Both the position numbers and the translations under genes were made by a program. Under the pieces are notes generated by a model, which worked only from the letters and a program-made list of their open reading frames with translations, was not told the DNA's origin and ran no database searches. Shown here piece after piece: positions 31,099 through 39,123 of a stretch of 45,630 nt of DNA. How positions within the stretch are numbered: position 1 is the first letter of the stretch; each line of letters starts with the position of its first letter. This stretch comes from Clostridiaceae bacterium (GTDB lineage Bacteria > Bacillota > Clostridia > Saccharofermentanales > UBA5734), in assembly GCA_012523135.1 (NCBI GenBank), contig JAAYJD010000126.1, positions 1 through 45,630 of the forward strand, read 5' to 3'.

Positions 31099-31686
31099 TC
31101 AGGACGACTGTTCGTCCCCAGCCAGGCCCAGCGCCGCGGCCGCCGTCTGCATGCCGCGAATCGTTTCCTCAAGGACCCGGTCGAGTTCCCAGCCCAGCCA
31201 TTCGGCGCCCTGGCGGACGACATCCCGGTTGACCCCGGCGGCAAACGACGGGGTTTTGAATTTTTTCTTGAGCGACTTCAGTTCCAGGTCGAGCACGCTG
31301 CGGGACGGGCGCATCAGGGCCGTAGCCGTAACCAGCCCGGTCAGTTCGTCGATCGTGTACAGCACCTTTTCGAGGTCGGTTTCCGGCTTGACATCGCTGC
31401 AAATACCGTAACCGTGGCTGACAATCGCGCGAACCAGGCGCGGCTCCAGATCCACTCCGCGCAGGATTTCAGCGGTCTTCGTGCAGTGCTGCTCCGGGAA
31501 CTGCTCATAATCCAGGTCGTGCAGCAGGCCGACCAGGCCCCATTCATCCGCGTCGGCGCCAGGGAAAAGCGCGGCAAAGTGCCGCATGACGGCCTCGACG
31601 GCCAGGGCGTGCTTGCGCAGGTTGTCCTGCCGGTTGTATTGTTCGAGAAGCGCCAGCGCTTCGGTGCGGTTTGGAATCCAACTCAT
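31099..31686 (-). CDS. HD superfamily hydrolase
   Basis: The 195-residue protein is a stand-alone HD-domain protein: RKHALAVEAVMRHFA gives the first metal His, LLHDLDYEQFP the His-Asp pair, and AIVSHGYG a third His. HD proteins are metal-dependent phosphohydrolases acting on nucleotides or phosphate esters; this branch (uncharacterised HDIG-like) has no known substrate. The start at 31686 is chosen for GGAGGGG upstream; the open frame extends to 32010 but includes the divergent gene's start region. It is divergent from the MoxR cluster. Confidence 0.82.
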   Translation of the reverse strand: MSWIPNRTEALALLEQYNRQDNLRKHALAVEAVMRHFAALFPGADADEWGLVGLLHDLDYEQFPEQHCTKTAEILRGVDLEPRLVRAIVSHGYGICSDVKPETDLEKVLYTIDELTGLVTATALMRPSRSVLDLELKSLKKKFKTPSFAAGVNRDVVRQGAEWLGWELDRVLEETIRGMQTAAAALGLAGDEQSS

Positions 31687-31854
31687 GTTACCCCTCCGTT
31701 GCCTTTGCGGCCAATCTGTTTGCTTACAGGATAGGCCAAAGCATCCGGTCTGGCAAGTCAGGCGCCGACTCGCCAAACGGCCTGGTTTGCAGTAGAATAG
31801 GACAGGAAAGCGGTCGCCGGGCCTGTTCCCGGCCGCCAGAAGTGAGGGATTACC

Positions 31855-32850
31855 ATGGTTGAGACACACGAACCGTCTGATTCGGGCATCAACACCCTGC
31901 AGGACATCAGCCGCATGGCGGAAGCCATCCGGACAAACATATCCAAGGTCATCATCGGCAAGGACCATGTGGTCGACCTGATCCTGACGGCGGTCCTCGC
32001 CGCCGGCCACGTCCTGCTCGAAGATGTCCCGGGAACCGGCAAGACCATGCTGGCCCGGTCCCTGGCCCGATCGATCGACGCGTCATTCAACCGGATCCAG
32101 TTTACCCCCGACCTGCTGCCGTCCGATCTGACCGGCATTCATTTCTACCACCAGAAGGCGGGCGAGTTCATCTTCCGTCCCGGACCTGTCTTCACCAACA
32201 TCCTGCTGGCCGACGAGATCAACCGCGCGACCCCCAGGACCCAGTCCAGCCTGCTGGAGGCGATGGAGGAACGCCAGGTCTCGATCGACGGCCAGACCCG
32301 CCTGCTTGACGCGCCCTTCTTCGTCATCGCGACCCAGAATCCCGTGGAAACCCAGGGCACTTACCCGCTGCCTGAGGCCCAGCTGGACCGCTTTTTTCTG
32401 CAGCTGCCGCTGGGCTACCCGGATCGCGACGAAGGCATCGAGATCCTGCGCCGCTACCTGGGCGACAGCCCGATCGAATCGCTTGAGCCGGTCTGCCACC
32501 GCGCGGACATCCTCAAAGCCCGCCAGATCATCCAGACCGTCCATGTCCACGAATCGCTGCTCGAGTATGTCATGCGCATCACCGAGGCGACCCGCCAGGA
32601 CGACGGGGTGGCCATGGGGGTCAGCCCGCGCGGCAGCATCGCCCTGATCCGCGGCGCCCGGGCGCTGGCGGCCATCCGCGGCCGTGCCTACGTGATCCCC
32701 GAGGACATCCGTGAACTGCTGATGCCGGTCTACGCCCATCGCCTGATCCTGCGCGGCAGCGTGCGCAGCCGGACCCAGGCCGCCCATGAGCTGATGCGCC
32801 AGATCGGGGACAGCCAGGCCGTGCCGACCGAAAACTGGCCGGAACGCTGA
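31855..32850 (+). CDS. MoxR family AAA+ ATPase
   Basis: A 331-residue MoxR-type ATPase: Walker A EDVPGTGKTMLARSL (~60-75), Walker B LADEINRATPRTQSSLLEAMEERQV, sensor 1 IATQNPVETQGTYPLPEAQLDRF. MoxR ATPases act as chaperones that assemble or activate membrane or metal-containing complexes and typically sit next to DUF58 genes, as here. A GTGAGGGA site precedes the ATG; a TAGAAT -10 (31793-31798) with a weak -35 is upstream. The DUF58 gene follows after 13 bases. Confidence 0.93.
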   Translation: MVETHEPSDSGINTLQDISRMAEAIRTNISKVIIGKDHVVDLILTAVLAAGHVLLEDVPGTGKTMLARSLARSIDASFNRIQFTPDLLPSDLTGIHFYHQKAGEFIFRPGPVFTNILLADEINRATPRTQSSLLEAMEERQVSIDGQTRLLDAPFFVIATQNPVETQGTYPLPEAQLDRFFLQLPLGYPDRDEGIEILRRYLGDSPIESLEPVCHRADILKARQIIQTVHVHESLLEYVMRITEATRQDDGVAMGVSPRGSIALIRGARALAAIRGRAYVIPEDIRELLMPVYAHRLILRGSVRSRTQAAHELMRQIGDSQAVPTENWPER

Positions 32851-32863
32851 AAGCGGACGTGAC

Positions 32864-33991
32864 ATGGTTCTATTTGGCCTGATCATTCTCTTTGTTGCGC
32901 TGGTCGCCCTCCAGCGACTGGTTTACAGCCGCTTCTGGTCGCGCCACCTGACGGTCGACCTGATTTTCTCGGCCAAAACCGGCGCCGAGGGCGGCTCGAT
33001 CAAGCTGACCGAGGTGATCACGAGCCGCAAGGCGCTGCCGCTGCCCTGGCTGACCGTCAAATTCCAAGTGTCGCGTCACCTGGTCTTTTCCGACAAGCTG
33101 CACGCGACGATCACCGACGACTATTACCGCGAGGACTTGTTTTCGCTGGGCATGTACCAGCGCATCAGCCGGACGCTGCCCGTGATTATGAAAAAACGCG
33201 GCTACTACACGATCAAGAGCATCGATTTGGTTTCCAGCGACCTGCTGCTGACCCGCAAGCTGGTGGACCATGCCCGCAGCCACTCGGTCCTGACGGTTTG
33301 CCCGCGCCTGATCCCGCGTGAGGACTTTGCGGTTCCCTACAGCCAGATCATGGGGGAAATCCTGGCCCGGACGGCCCTGCTGCCAGATCCGTTTGAATTT
33401 CGCGGCATCCGCGAATACCAGGGCTTTGACACCCTTCGATCGATCAACTGGCTGGCGACGGCGCGTTCCGGCTCCCTGAAGGTCAATGTCCACGAGTACA
33501 CGGCCTCGCGCGACGTGATCGTGCTGCTGAATGTCGAGCCGGACGGCGCCTTCTTTGAGGAGGAGCTGCTCGAGGAAGGTATCCGCATCGCCGCGACGCT
33601 CTGCGATAGCCTGATCCACGAGGGCGTCTCCTGCGGCTTGATCAGCAACGCGCGCGACATTATCACCGGCGAGACGATCGACATCGCGACCGGACAGTCC
33701 GGCCAGCACATCCAGCAGATCCAGGAGCAGCTGGGCCGCCTGGACCTGACCCGCAAGCCGGAGCCTTTCGCCCCGATGCTCATGCAGCGCGGCTTCAGTT
33801 CCTACCGCGACCCGGTGCTGCTCATGGTTTCGATCAACTGCAGCGACGACATCTGCCGTTCCTGGTCGGACTGCCTGAGCCGCGTCCACGCGGGGCTATG
33901 GATCCTGCCGCGCTACGCCGACCGCCATGACCGTCTGCCGGATACCGAGCATCCCACGTTGTGCTGGGAGGTGAAGCGCCGTGCCCGCTGA
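32864..33991 (+). CDS. DUF58 domain protein
   Basis: The 375-residue protein has an N-terminal membrane span (residues 1-20), a beta-rich region, and the DUF58 core with its hallmark FEFRGIREYQGFDTLRSINWLATARSGSLKVNVHEY (~180-215), followed by a VWA-like fold (DVIVLLNVEPDG). DUF58 proteins are partners of MoxR ATPases; function is not established. It overlaps the next gene by 11 bases. Confidence 0.88.
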   Translation: MVLFGLIILFVALVALQRLVYSRFWSRHLTVDLIFSAKTGAEGGSIKLTEVITSRKALPLPWLTVKFQVSRHLVFSDKLHATITDDYYREDLFSLGMYQRISRTLPVIMKKRGYYTIKSIDLVSSDLLLTRKLVDHARSHSVLTVCPRLIPREDFAVPYSQIMGEILARTALLPDPFEFRGIREYQGFDTLRSINWLATARSGSLKVNVHEYTASRDVIVLLNVEPDGAFFEEELLEEGIRIAATLCDSLIHEGVSCGLISNARDIITGETIDIATGQSGQHIQQIQEQLGRLDLTRKPEPFAPMLMQRGFSSYRDPVLLMVSINCSDDICRSWSDCLSRVHAGLWILPRYADRHDRLPDTEHPTLCWEVKRRAR

Positions 33992-35345
33992 CGCGCACCG
34001 CCCGTTTTCCCGCCGCCTGAATGTGTACAGCCTGCTGACCGAACTGATGCAGAGCCTGCTGATCCTGGCGACTGTCGCCATTCCGGTCGTCTACTTCGCG
34101 CCGGAACAGGCCCTGGTCCTGTTCGGCCTGACCGTCTTCGCCCTGGCCGCGACCGCCTGGATCCGAGCGGCATGCCGCCATATCTGGCAGTTTGTCCTGC
34201 TGGGCCTGGTGATCGTCGCCCTGCCGCTGGTCTTGCCGATTCTGCCGCCGTTTTCCGTGACCATCTGGCCGCGCCTGATCAGCGTCCCGGTGCTGCTGTT
34301 CCTGGCCGTTCGCGCCTTCTACCTGAGGCTCAAGCAAAAAGAGGAGAAGCCGCTGGGCAGCCTGGCCCAGCAAGCGCTGGTCATCTTGTATTTGCTGGCG
34401 CTCAACCTGGTTGCCTTGCGACTGGATCTGACGGTGGTCAGCCAGGCCTATTTCTATGTCGGCGTCGTCTACCTGATGCTGGCCTTGCTGCGCTGGCACC
34501 ACTTGTCCTTGAACAGCCAGCTGGAACGGTTCATGACCATGCCGACGCAGCCCGCCGCCCGGATCATGCATTTCAACAACATCCTGCTGCTGGGGTATGC
34601 CCTGGTGACGCTGGTTTTGCTGGTGATCTCACCCCTGTTCCGCCTGCATGACCTGCTGCCCTGGCTGGGCTCATTGCTGCTGGCCGTGATCCGCTGGCTG
34701 CTGCAAAAGCTGCAGTCCGGCGAACCGGAGCCGACCGAACCCGTCCCGGAACCGACCCAGCCGCCACGCAGACAGGATCCGCATCTGCCCTTCGAACCGT
34801 CGGAGACGGCCCGCTGGCTGGTCATCCTGCAGGAAATCTTCTATTACCTGATGATCGCCGTATCGGTCGCGATCGTCCTGTTCCTGATTTTTTTGATGCT
34901 GCGGGCCCTATACAAACGCTTCTACGAGACGGCCCAGCCGGATTCGGACAAGACGGAATCCTTGCTGCCGTCCTTCCTGGATCAGACCCGGGAGCGGATC
35001 CGCAAGGTGCAGAGCCGTTTTTCGATCCAGTTTGGCCAGACGCCATCCCAGCAGGTCCGGCGCAGTTTTTACCGCCTGATTACCGCCCAGCTGCGTCATG
35101 GCCTGACGATCGAGGCCAGCCAGACACCGCGCCAGCTTGTCGCCCGGTTTGATGTCGAACAGTATCCCGACCTGCTCAGCCTGGCGACCCTTTACGAAGC
35201 AGCCCGTTACGGTCCCGAGATCAGCACGCCTGAAGATGCCGAGCAGGCTCAGCGGATGGTCCGCAGCCTGCGCAGGCAAAACCTGCTCCGGCCAACGAGC
35301 AAGCCGGAGCAGACAAAAGCAAATAAGAAGAGGAATGCGCGATGA
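33981..35345 (+). CDS. Multi-span membrane protein with DUF4129-like C-terminus (MoxR cluster)
   Basis: The 454-residue protein starts at GTG 33981 inside the DUF58 gene. It has about six spans in residues ~20-230, a proline/glutamate-rich cytoplasmic or extracytoplasmic linker (EPEPTEPVPEPTQPPR), a further span at ~285-315, and a C-terminal helical domain with SRxFYRLITAQLRHGLTIEASQTPRQL resembling the DUF4129 region often fused to transglutaminases in MoxR-DUF58 clusters. No transglutaminase Cys-His-Asp triad is seen, so the enzyme part is absent. Function unknown. The stop overlaps the next ATG by four bases. Confidence 0.78.
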   Translation: MPADAHRPFSRRLNVYSLLTELMQSLLILATVAIPVVYFAPEQALVLFGLTVFALAATAWIRAACRHIWQFVLLGLVIVALPLVLPILPPFSVTIWPRLISVPVLLFLAVRAFYLRLKQKEEKPLGSLAQQALVILYLLALNLVALRLDLTVVSQAYFYVGVVYLMLALLRWHHLSLNSQLERFMTMPTQPAARIMHFNNILLLGYALVTLVLLVISPLFRLHDLLPWLGSLLLAVIRWLLQKLQSGEPEPTEPVPEPTQPPRRQDPHLPFEPSETARWLVILQEIFYYLMIAVSVAIVLFLIFLMLRALYKRFYETAQPDSDKTESLLPSFLDQTRERIRKVQSRFSIQFGQTPSQQVRRSFYRLITAQLRHGLTIEASQTPRQLVARFDVEQYPDLLSLATLYEAARYGPEISTPEDAEQAQRMVRSLRRQNLLRPTSKPEQTKANKKRNAR

Positions 35346-35611
35346 AGCCGATCACCCTGTTTGTCCTGAAGTATTGCGGCTATTGCCGCCGGGCACGGCA
35401 GCACCTGGATTCGGTGCTCGCCGAACAGCCGGAACTGGCCGCGGTTCCGCTGACGGTCATCGACGAGGCCGAGCAGCGTGAACTGGCCCGCCAGTACGAA
35501 TATTATTATGTGCCGACGTTCTACATCGGGGACGAGAAGGTTCATGAGGGGCCGGTCAGCCGCGAGCAGGTGGCCGGCATCCTGCAGCGGGCTTACCAGG
35601 ATCGGCAGTAA
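35342..35611 (+). CDS. Glutaredoxin / thioredoxin-fold protein
   Basis: An 89-residue thioredoxin-fold protein with active site CGYC at 12-15 and the cis-proline loop YVPTFYIGDEKVHEG. Both active Cys are present, so it should be redox-active. ATGA overlap with the preceding membrane-protein gene puts it in the MoxR operon; it could serve that complex or act as a general thiol reductant. It ends 18 bases before purF. Confidence 0.85.
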   Translation: MKPITLFVLKYCGYCRRARQHLDSVLAEQPELAAVPLTVIDEAEQRELARQYEYYYVPTFYIGDEKVHEGPVSREQVAGILQRAYQDRQ

Positions 35612-35629
35612 ACGCCAGGAGGATATCCA

Positions 35630-37033
35630 GTGCGCGAAGCTTGTGGCATATTTGGTGTTTTCGGCCCTGCCGGACTAAACGCGGCGTCCTTGATCCATCG
35701 AGGTTTGTTTGCGCTGCAGCACCGGGGCCAGGAAAGCTGCGGCATCGCGGTCAACGACCGCGGCCAGGTCAGGCTGCTGAAGGATATGGGCCTGGTCAGC
35801 GAGGTGATTGGCGACGATGATTTGCACCAGCTGCAGGGAGCCGCGGCGATCGGCCACGTCCGCTACGCCACGACGGGCCCTGGCAGCCGCGAGAATGCCC
35901 AGCCGCTGCTGACGCGCTACAGCAAAGGGATCCTGGCCCTGGCCCACAACGGCAACCTGGCCAACACGGACGCGCTGCGCCATGAGCTCGAGCACAAGGG
36001 CGCCATCTTCCAGACCTCGATCGATTCGGAGATCATCGCTTACCTGATCGCCCGCCACCGGCCGGACTGCGCGACGGTCGAAGAAGCGGTCAGCCGCAGC
36101 ATGCGCCAGCTGCGCGGTGCCTACAGCCTGCTGATCATGAGCCGCGGCAAGCTGCTGGCGGTGCGCGACCCGCTCGGGATGCGTCCGCTTTGCCTGGGCC
36201 GCATCGGCGAAACGGTTGTTTTCGCCTCGGAGAGCTGCGCCCTGGACGCGGTCGACGCCACGTTCGTGCGCGACCTGGATCCGGGCGAAATTGTCGTGGC
36301 CGACCGGTCCGGCGTTCGTTCCCTGCGCACCCATTGCGGCCAGGTGCCGCGTCCCTGCATTTTCGAGTACATCTATTTCGCCCGGCCGGACAGCTGCCTC
36401 GACTCGGTGTCGGTCTACCAGGCGCGCCTGGCCGCCGGCCGCCTGCTGGCCAGCCAGCACCCCGTGGCTGCGGACCTGGTGATCGGGGTCCCGGATTCCG
36501 GCAACGACGCCGCACTGGGCTACAGCCAGGCGTCGGGCATCCCGTTCGGCAAGGGGCTGGTCAAGAACAATTATGTCGGCCGAACGTTCATCAAGCCGAG
36601 TCAGGCGCAGCGGATATCGGCGGTGCGCATCAAACTCAATCCCATCCGGTCCAGTGTCAGCGGCAAGCGGCTGGTGCTGGTCGACGATTCGATCGTGCGC
36701 GGCACGACCAGCGCCCGGATCGTCACCATGCTCAAGGCAGCCGGAGCCGCTGAGGTGCATGTGCGCATCAGCTCACCGCCTTTCCTCTGGCCCTGCTACT
36801 TCGGCACCGATATTCCCACATCCGAGGAACTGGCGGCACCGCACCACACGCTCGAGGAGATCCGGCAGCAGATCGGCGCCGATTCACTGGGCTTTCTGGA
36901 TCCGGCCAGCCTGGCCGCGATGCTGGGCAAGCCGGGCGCGACTTATTGCGACGCCTGCTTCAGCGGCCGGTATCCGCTCCTGTCCGGTCACGTCGCGGAC
37001 GATGACACAAGCGACCGGTACCTGGTAGAATAA
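35630..37033 (+). CDS. purF: Amidophosphoribosyltransferase
   Basis: The 467-residue enzyme catalyses the first step of purine synthesis: PRPP plus glutamine to phosphoribosylamine. The N-terminal Ntn glutaminase domain has nucleophile C5 in REACGIFGVFG, then HRGQESCGIA, GHVRYATTG, NGNLAN; the C-terminal PRTase domain has the PRPP loop LVLVDDSIVRGTTS. The start is GTG at 35630 with AGGAGGA upstream, so the propeptide is only four residues, shorter than the 11 in B. subtilis. Four C-terminal-half cysteines including YCDACF fit the Fe-S-containing Bacillus type. It is away from other pur genes. Confidence 0.95.
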   Translation: MREACGIFGVFGPAGLNAASLIHRGLFALQHRGQESCGIAVNDRGQVRLLKDMGLVSEVIGDDDLHQLQGAAAIGHVRYATTGPGSRENAQPLLTRYSKGILALAHNGNLANTDALRHELEHKGAIFQTSIDSEIIAYLIARHRPDCATVEEAVSRSMRQLRGAYSLLIMSRGKLLAVRDPLGMRPLCLGRIGETVVFASESCALDAVDATFVRDLDPGEIVVADRSGVRSLRTHCGQVPRPCIFEYIYFARPDSCLDSVSVYQARLAAGRLLASQHPVAADLVIGVPDSGNDAALGYSQASGIPFGKGLVKNNYVGRTFIKPSQAQRISAVRIKLNPIRSSVSGKRLVLVDDSIVRGTTSARIVTMLKAAGAAEVHVRISSPPFLWPCYFGTDIPTSEELAAPHHTLEEIRQQIGADSLGFLDPASLAAMLGKPGATYCDACFSGRYPLLSGHVADDDTSDRYLVE

Positions 37034-37075
37034 GGCAGGCGGCGGCCGGATCGGCGCGCCGGGAAAGGAAACGCC

Positions 37076-37879
37076 ATGGATTGCATTCGGAACAAAATCG
37101 GCTTTATCTGCGATATGGACGGCGTGATCTACCACGGCCGGCAGATTCTGCCGGGCGTCAAGGATTTTGTCGAGTGGCTGCAAAAAGAGGGGAAGCGCTT
37201 CCTGTTTTTGACCAACAGCAGCGAACGGTCGCCGCGCGAACTCAGGCTCCGGCTGCAGAACATGGGCCTGGATGTCGGCGAGGAGCATTTTTACACCAGC
37301 GCCCTGGCGACGGCAGATTTCATCGCCTCCCAGTCCCCGCGCAGCACCGCCTACGTGATCGGGCAGTCAGGGCTGCTCAACGCCCTCTACGAGGCCGGGG
37401 TCACGTTCAGTGACGCGGATCCCGAGTACGTGATCGTCGGCGAAACCAGCAACTACGCGTTCGAAGCCATCCAGAAGGCGGTCAACCTGGTCCTCAAGGG
37501 CGCCAAGCTGATCGGCACCAATCCGGACATCAGCGGCCCGTACGAACAGGGCATCTCACCGGCCTGCAAGGCGCTGGTCGCCCCGATCGAGCTGGTGACC
37601 GGCAAATCGGCCTATTTCATCGGCAAGCCCAACCCCCTGATGATGCGCACCGGCATGAAGCTGCTCGGCTGCAAACGCGAGGAGACGGTCATCATCGGCG
37701 ATCGCATGGATACGGATATCGTGGCGGGGATCGAGTCGGAAATTGACACGGTGCTGGTCTTGTCCGGTGTCACCAGCATGAAGACCATGCACGATTTCCC
37801 CTACCGGCCGCGCTACATTTTGAACGGCGTCGGGGAGATCATCTCGCGGCAGAACGGGGACTGCGGCCTGACCGTCTGA
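37076..37879 (+). CDS. HAD-IIA family phosphatase (NagD-like)
   Basis: A 267-residue haloacid dehalogenase superfamily hydrolase. Motif I is DMDGVIYHG (D13, D15), motif II FLTNSSERS, a class IIA cap follows, then GKPNPLMMR (motif III Lys) and IIGDRMDTDIVAG (motif IV). These enzymes dephosphorylate sugar phosphates, nucleotides or p-nitrophenyl phosphate in vitro; the natural substrate is unclear. GGAAAGGA precedes the ATG, 42 bases after purF, so co-transcription is likely. Confidence 0.9.
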   Translation: MDCIRNKIGFICDMDGVIYHGRQILPGVKDFVEWLQKEGKRFLFLTNSSERSPRELRLRLQNMGLDVGEEHFYTSALATADFIASQSPRSTAYVIGQSGLLNALYEAGVTFSDADPEYVIVGETSNYAFEAIQKAVNLVLKGAKLIGTNPDISGPYEQGISPACKALVAPIELVTGKSAYFIGKPNPLMMRTGMKLLGCKREETVIIGDRMDTDIVAGIESEIDTVLVLSGVTSMKTMHDFPYRPRYILNGVGEIISRQNGDCGLTV

Positions 37880-37885
37880 GACGGT

Positions 37886-38611
37886 TCAGGATTTGGATGG
37901 CCCCAGGAGACGCTTGAGTTCAGACAGTTCGTAAAAAGTGAACGGGCGCCATTGCCCGGATTTCATCGACCCGATGGTGATGTGCATGATGCGGGTCCGG
38001 ACCAAACGTTTGACTTCGTAGCCGCAGGCTTCACACATGCGCCGGATCTGCCGGTTCAGGCCCTGGGTCAGGATAATCCGGAAATTGAACTTGCTTTCCG
38101 CCGTCACACGGCAAGGTCGTGTGACGGTGTTGAGGATGGGCACGCCGGACGCCATCTGCTGCAGGAATTCCTTTGTGACCGGCTTGTCGACCGTCACGCG
38201 GTATTCCTTTTCGTGGTGGTTTTCCGCCCGCAGGATCCGGTTGACGATGTCTCCGTCGTTGGTCAGAAAAATAAGACCCTCTGAATCGCGGTCCAGCCGC
38301 CCGATGGGGAAGACGCGCAGCGGGTAGTCCAGGTAGTCGATGATGTTGTCGCGCCGCCGCGTGTCTGTGGTGCAGGTGATGCCGACTGGTTTGTAGAGGA
38401 TCAGGTAGACCAGGTCTGTATTTTGCATAACCGGTTCACCCGCGACGGTGACGGTCTGGCCCGGCAGGACGCGGGTGCCCGCCTGGGCGACACTGCCGTC
38501 GATAAGAACGGTGCCGGCGGCGACCAGCTGATCTGCCTCTCGCCGGCTGCAGCGGCCCGAATCGGCCAGGAACTTGTTGATCCGCACCCCGGTCTGCCTG
38601 TCTGCTGTCAT
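37886..38611 (-). CDS. 23S rRNA pseudouridine synthase, RluB/RluF family
   Basis: The 241-residue protein has an N-terminal S4 RNA-binding domain (INKFLADSGRCSRREADQLVAAG) and the RsuA-type catalytic domain with FPIGRLDRDSEGLIFLTNDGD (catalytic Asp) and the C-terminal TQGLNRQIRRMCEACGYEVKRLVRTRI. It isomerises a uridine in rRNA; RluF-like sequence features are seen but the exact site is not determined. The ATG at 38611 overlaps the upstream stop by ATGA; a TTG three codons earlier is less likely. Coupled to the USP-like gene. Confidence 0.9.
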   Translation of the reverse strand: MTADRQTGVRINKFLADSGRCSRREADQLVAAGTVLIDGSVAQAGTRVLPGQTVTVAGEPVMQNTDLVYLILYKPVGITCTTDTRRRDNIIDYLDYPLRVFPIGRLDRDSEGLIFLTNDGDIVNRILRAENHHEKEYRVTVDKPVTKEFLQQMASGVPILNTVTRPCRVTAESKFNFRIILTQGLNRQIRRMCEACGYEVKRLVRTRIMHITIGSMKSGQWRPFTFYELSELKRLLGPSKS

Positions 38612-39030
38612 CCGGCGCAACCTGCCTCGTCGCTGCCCTGGAAGACCAGGGCAGGCTGCAGTTTGCCGTTATCCTTGACGCAGAGGATGGCCAGATCGGG
38701 AAAATGCTCTTCCAGGTGAGAAATGAAGACGCTTTGGCCGGGCTGCGGCGGTTCGCCGACGATGACGGCTTTGACCGGCTGGCGGCGGACATAGTCGGCG
38801 ACAGCTTCAGCCGCAAAATCATGAAAGCGGATGATCATCTCGGCATTGAGCTGCTTGGCCATGTTGTAGAGGTATTCCAGCTCCTCGCTGGCCATCCAGC
38901 TGCCGGAGCCATGCGGGCGTACCGAGATGACCTTGAGCGGTACGGCGACGATATCGGCCAGTTGCCGGCCTGCTTTGATCAGACGAGTGCAGGATTCCTG
39001 GTCTGTGACGCAGACAAGGATCATGGACAT
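38608..39030 (-). CDS. Universal stress protein-like (USP/KdpD-type) protein
   Basis: A 140-residue alpha/beta protein. The N-terminus MILVCVTDQESCTRLIKAGRQLADIVAVPLKVISVRP and the later AVIVGEPPQPGQSVFISHLEEHFPDLAILCV fit the Rossmann-like USP fold seen in KdpD. The ATP-binding glycine motif of classic USPs is not complete. Function unknown. AAAGGA precedes the ATG at 39030. It is translationally coupled to the pseudouridine synthase gene. Confidence 0.7.
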   Translation of the reverse strand: MSMILVCVTDQESCTRLIKAGRQLADIVAVPLKVISVRPHGSGSWMASEELEYLYNMAKQLNAEMIIRFHDFAAEAVADYVRRQPVKAVIVGEPPQPGQSVFISHLEEHFPDLAILCVKDNGKLQPALVFQGSDEAGCAG

Positions 39031-39123
39031 GCATCCTTTCGCGGTAAATTCGTTGGTTCCATGTCCATTCTAGGCAATAAATATGAAGAGACTATGTCCG
39101 CAGGGCAACAATCTGCCGACATT

